Shown here: positions 6,473 to 8,109 of the stretch, piece by piece | How the letters are laid out: each line of letters opens with the position of its first letter | How positions within the stretch are numbered: position 1 is the stretch's first letter | Source: Proteobacteria bacterium UBA1278 | GTDB taxonomy: Bacteria; Pseudomonadota; Gammaproteobacteria; Comchoanobacterales; Comchoanobacteraceae | Assembly: GCA_002308435.1 (NCBI GenBank) | Contig: DBUY01000063.1 | Coordinates: forward strand, 1 to 8,109 | DNA: 8,109 nucleotides | Reading direction: 5' to 3' | Program-made: the position numbers and the translations under genes | Notes under the pieces: model-generated | What the model saw: the letters and a program-made list of their open reading frames with translations, nothing else | What the model was told of the DNA's origin: nothing | Database searches by the model: none

Positions 6473-7804
6473 CTAGACCTTGAGCGTGCTCAACTGCTCA
6501 GCTGCCCTGTGCGCGTTGAATGAATCAGCCGCTGGTATCAGGATCTTGTGCCAAAATGCTTCCTCTGTGATGCCTATTTCGTAGCTACCTGATCCGCTGA
6601 TTGTGCGAACATGCCAAAAAACTGCATCAATTACGCGATCTTTCTGACTGTCTGACCATGAATTCCATAACTCCTCTTGCCATGCTAGGTTGCAGATTTT
6701 GAAGTCAACATTCCGTAAGGGCGTCATTAACCAGTCACAACAGAAGCGAGCGACTGACTGTGCGGCAGTCGTTTTTTGTTCACAACATTTTGCTTGTGAC
6801 GCTATCAACATGCTTAGCACCGTTTTGTGGTCTTCGTGACGAAGTTTTTCGTTTGAAAATGCTTGGTCTTCGGGCGATAGTTGATTGTATACGAGACCAT
6901 GTAGCTCAATGGCTGTTTGCTCTCCGAGTGTACTGAGCGCAACGGTGGCGTAGCGTTCTGCAGACTGATATGGTTGACTAACGCGATCATCCAACTCACT
7001 TCCGTCTAATTGATAAAATCGATAGGTGACATTTTGTGGTATCCACTGAGGATTATCGGCTAAGAAATTCCCCATGTCATGTAGCTGAGGGTTTGTTAAA
7101 TCGACGTCTAGAAAAAATCGATCGTCACAAAATGCAATCGTGACCTGTGCGTCACAAGTCGCGTATTGAGCTGCAAGTGCAATCACGATATCAATCTTCT
7201 GCCGTCCAGCAGGTTGCGTACCGGCAAATAGTTGATATGCCCTGGAACACTGTGGCAGTGCGAACACGGAGTTTTGTCCAATTTGAGCGTCGTTGACTTC
7301 GGTCTGCCCGGATTTTGTGTCAGTTGGATTCGACTGAACTGGTTGTGATTGTCTATTTGAATCTCTAACCGGGTTTGTAATCTGCGCAAGACACTCATCA
7401 TAGTGCATGACAGGTGATTTACTTGGGAATAATTGGTCTGCAAAGAGTTGGCTGTCTATCTCCACGCTATTTGCCCATGGTTCATCAGAGTGCTTCAGTG
7501 CGGATCCGATTCGATGAATGATCTCAGCAGCAAGCATCGTTTGATTTCTATCCGCATTAAGTTGGTCGTTTGTACGGTCTTTACGATTGGTTGCTAATTG
7601 TATGATGACTCGATCTGGCTGAGCATATCCACAATCGTCGATGATTCTCTTGAACATCCCCAGTATTTTTTCATCTTTTTGCCGTAGCATCGACTGCAAA
7701 AACAGGCTATCCATACAGCCATCGATATCACAGCCTATGACGATGTAATGTTTACCTTGCGGTGTGGGTGAGGATTTTTCTGATATGATACTCGTTGATT
7801 TCAT
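6473..7804 (-). CDS. HAD-like protein of unknown function, paralogue of the next gene
   Basis: I do not recognise this 443-residue protein as a named family. It has no signal peptide or membrane segment, so it is probably cytoplasmic or secreted by a non-Sec route. In order, it carries the four elements of the haloacid-dehalogenase fold: motif I 'VIGCDIDGCMDS' (D26, D28), motif II 'IIQLATNRKD' (T72), a lysine K203 in 'GRQKIDIVIAL' as motif III, and 'VTIAFCDDRF' (D227, D228) as motif IV. A linker at about 140-180, rich in Gln, Ser, Asn, Thr and Asp, separates motifs II and III. Residues 290-443 match no fold I know, but residues 398-429 align without gaps to the tail of the gene at the right edge. 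The start is uncertain: ATG 7804 has no Shine-Dalgarno, while an out-of-frame ATG at 7826 has one. It converges on rluD. A phosphatase or nucleotidase role is possible but inferred from motifs only. Confidence 0.8.
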   Translation of the reverse strand: MKSTSIISEKSSPTPQGKHYIVIGCDIDGCMDSLFLQSMLRQKDEKILGMFKRIIDDCGYAQPDRVIIQLATNRKDRTNDQLNADRNQTMLAAEIIHRIGSALKHSDEPWANSVEIDSQLFADQLFPSKSPVMHYDECLAQITNPVRDSNRQSQPVQSNPTDTKSGQTEVNDAQIGQNSVFALPQCSRAYQLFAGTQPAGRQKIDIVIALAAQYATCDAQVTIAFCDDRFFLDVDLTNPQLHDMGNFLADNPQWIPQNVTYRFYQLDGSELDDRVSQPYQSAERYATVALSTLGEQTAIELHGLVYNQLSPEDQAFSNEKLRHEDHKTVLSMLIASQAKCCEQKTTAAQSVARFCCDWLMTPLRNVDFKICNLAWQEELWNSWSDSQKDRVIDAVFWHVRTISGSGSYEIGITEEAFWHKILIPAADSFNAHRAAEQLSTLKV

Positions 7805-7826
7805 CTGCTTGAATTGTATTTGCCAT
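7752..7826 (-). other. Possible 24-codon leader ORF overlapping the start of the HAD-like gene
   Basis: ATG at 7826 is preceded by AGGAT with a 7-base A-rich spacer, a better ribosome binding site than that of the 443-codon gene. The frame reads 24 codons to TAA at 7754-7752 and is shifted by one base relative to the gene starting at 7804. It may be a leader peptide, a sign of a one-base frameshift in the 5' end of the gene (natural or a sequence error), or chance. The product has no recognisable motif. Confidence 0.25.
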
Positions 7827-7928
7827 CTTTTTTATCCTATGAGCATCGATCCATGAATGCAAGTTTCGCTTCAATGTTGCATTTTCAAGATCTGAAAAAC
7901 AGTTTAGCGAGCCAGATACTGAATGTTT
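7805..7928 (-). other. Spacer between the two tandem paralogues, with a weak promoter candidate
   Basis: These 124 bases separate the stop of the right-edge gene from the start of the HAD-like gene. A possible promoter is TTGCAT (7862-7857), a 17-base gap and TAGGAT (7839-7834). If it is real, it would place the start of the transcript almost on the ATG at 7826 and would use the AGGAT as -10 rather than as ribosome binding site. No terminator with a T-run is visible, so readthrough from the upstream gene is possible. Confidence 0.25.
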
Positions 7929-8109
7929 CTAGATAGAAACAGCAGACGCACTGATGCCGAGTTGCGCTAACTTTTCTTGCCACCAGCGCTGTTGAAACTC
8001 GATAAAATCTTTTGCAGCGGGTAATAAGATATCTTCCCAGAAATCAGTGCCCGTCACACACGGTGTCAGTGTCCGCTCTCCTTTTATGGTGTCCACATGC
8101 TGATAAATT
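7929..8109 (-). CDS. 3' end of a paralogue of the HAD-like protein (start outside window)
   Basis: A minus-strand frame enters from the right edge and ends at TAG (7931-7929), giving the last 59 residues of a protein. Residues 4-35 of this fragment align without gaps to residues 398-429 of the 443-residue protein: 14 of 32 positions are identical, including 'HV-x-TI', a central Thr, 'FW', 'IL', 'PAA' and the closing Phe. The matching block reads 'FWEDILLPAAKDF' here and 'FWHKILIPAADSF' there. After it, this copy has its own tail 'QQRWWQEKLAQLGIS', longer than in the paralogue. Position, strand and similarity indicate a tandem duplicate. Whether the missing N-terminal part carries the same HAD-like motifs cannot be seen. 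Function is unknown. Confidence 0.7.
   Translation of the reverse strand, partial: IYQHVDTIKGERTLTPCVTGTDFWEDILLPAAKDFIEFQQRWWQEKLAQLGISASAVSI

Noticed and set aside
6455..6493. TTGAGC/GCTCAA inverted repeats between rluD and the HAD-like gene as a two-way terminator
   Set aside because: The stem is only five to six base pairs and no T-tract follows in either direction; part of it lies inside the coding end of the HAD-like gene.
6473..7804. Calling the HAD-like protein a type IV secretion effector
   Set aside because: No secretion system gene is in the window and no reliable C-terminal secretion signal can be read by eye; the idea is kept only as something to test.
7853..7936. 27-codon plus-strand frame in the paralogue spacer
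   Set aside because: It is short, has no ribosome binding site, and overlaps the stop of the right-edge gene on the other strand; nothing supports translation.
7925..7940. GTTTCT/AGAAAC hairpin at the stop of the right-edge gene
   Set aside because: The six-base AT-leaning stem has a four-base loop but no T-run on either strand, so it is not an intrinsic terminator.

Overview
The window looks like ordinary chromosome from a gammaproteobacterium of moderate GC content. The main reason is the divergent pair bamD/rluD, the arrangement known from Escherichia coli and relatives. A complete four-gene polar amino acid ABC transporter operon of the Aap/Bzt type (E. coli counterparts yhdWXYZ) fits as well. 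The exact genus cannot be read from the sequence. A tandem pair of unfamiliar HAD-like proteins at the right end would suit a host-associated lineage such as Legionellales, but that is only an inference.

Layout, left to right. Positions 1-348 (+) hold the 3' part of an Mth938/DUF498-family gene. It converges, with a 12-base gap, on an operon read right to left: aapJ (binding protein, 4384-3374), aapQ (permease, 3365-2205), aapM (permease, 2203-1139) and aapP (ATPase, best start 1107, ending 361). The gaps are 8, 1 and 31 bases, and the Shine-Dalgarno sites of aapQ and aapM lie in or across the end of the preceding gene. The operon should therefore be one transcript with coupled translation. 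AapJ would capture amino acids in the periplasm, AapQ/AapM form the channel and AapP drives import.

Positions 4385-4647 are non-coding. An AT-rich part (25% GC over 4411-4510), probably carrying the aap promoter, abuts a GC-rich part (63% over 4521-4620) with inverted repeats and no recognised gene. Next come bamD (-, outer-membrane assembly lipoprotein) and rluD (+, 23S rRNA pseudouridine synthase), divergent with interleaved promoter elements in 73 bases.

Downstream of rluD, where pgeF (yfiH) would follow in E. coli, there is instead a converging 443-residue protein (-). It carries all four haloacid-dehalogenase-like motifs around an unusual polar linker. Behind it, running off the right edge, is the C-terminal end of a second gene that aligns without gaps to the C-terminus of the 443-residue protein. 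This is a tandem paralogue pair of an uncharacterised family and the most interesting part of the window. No tRNA, rRNA, CRISPR array, insertion sequence or convincing intrinsic terminator was seen.
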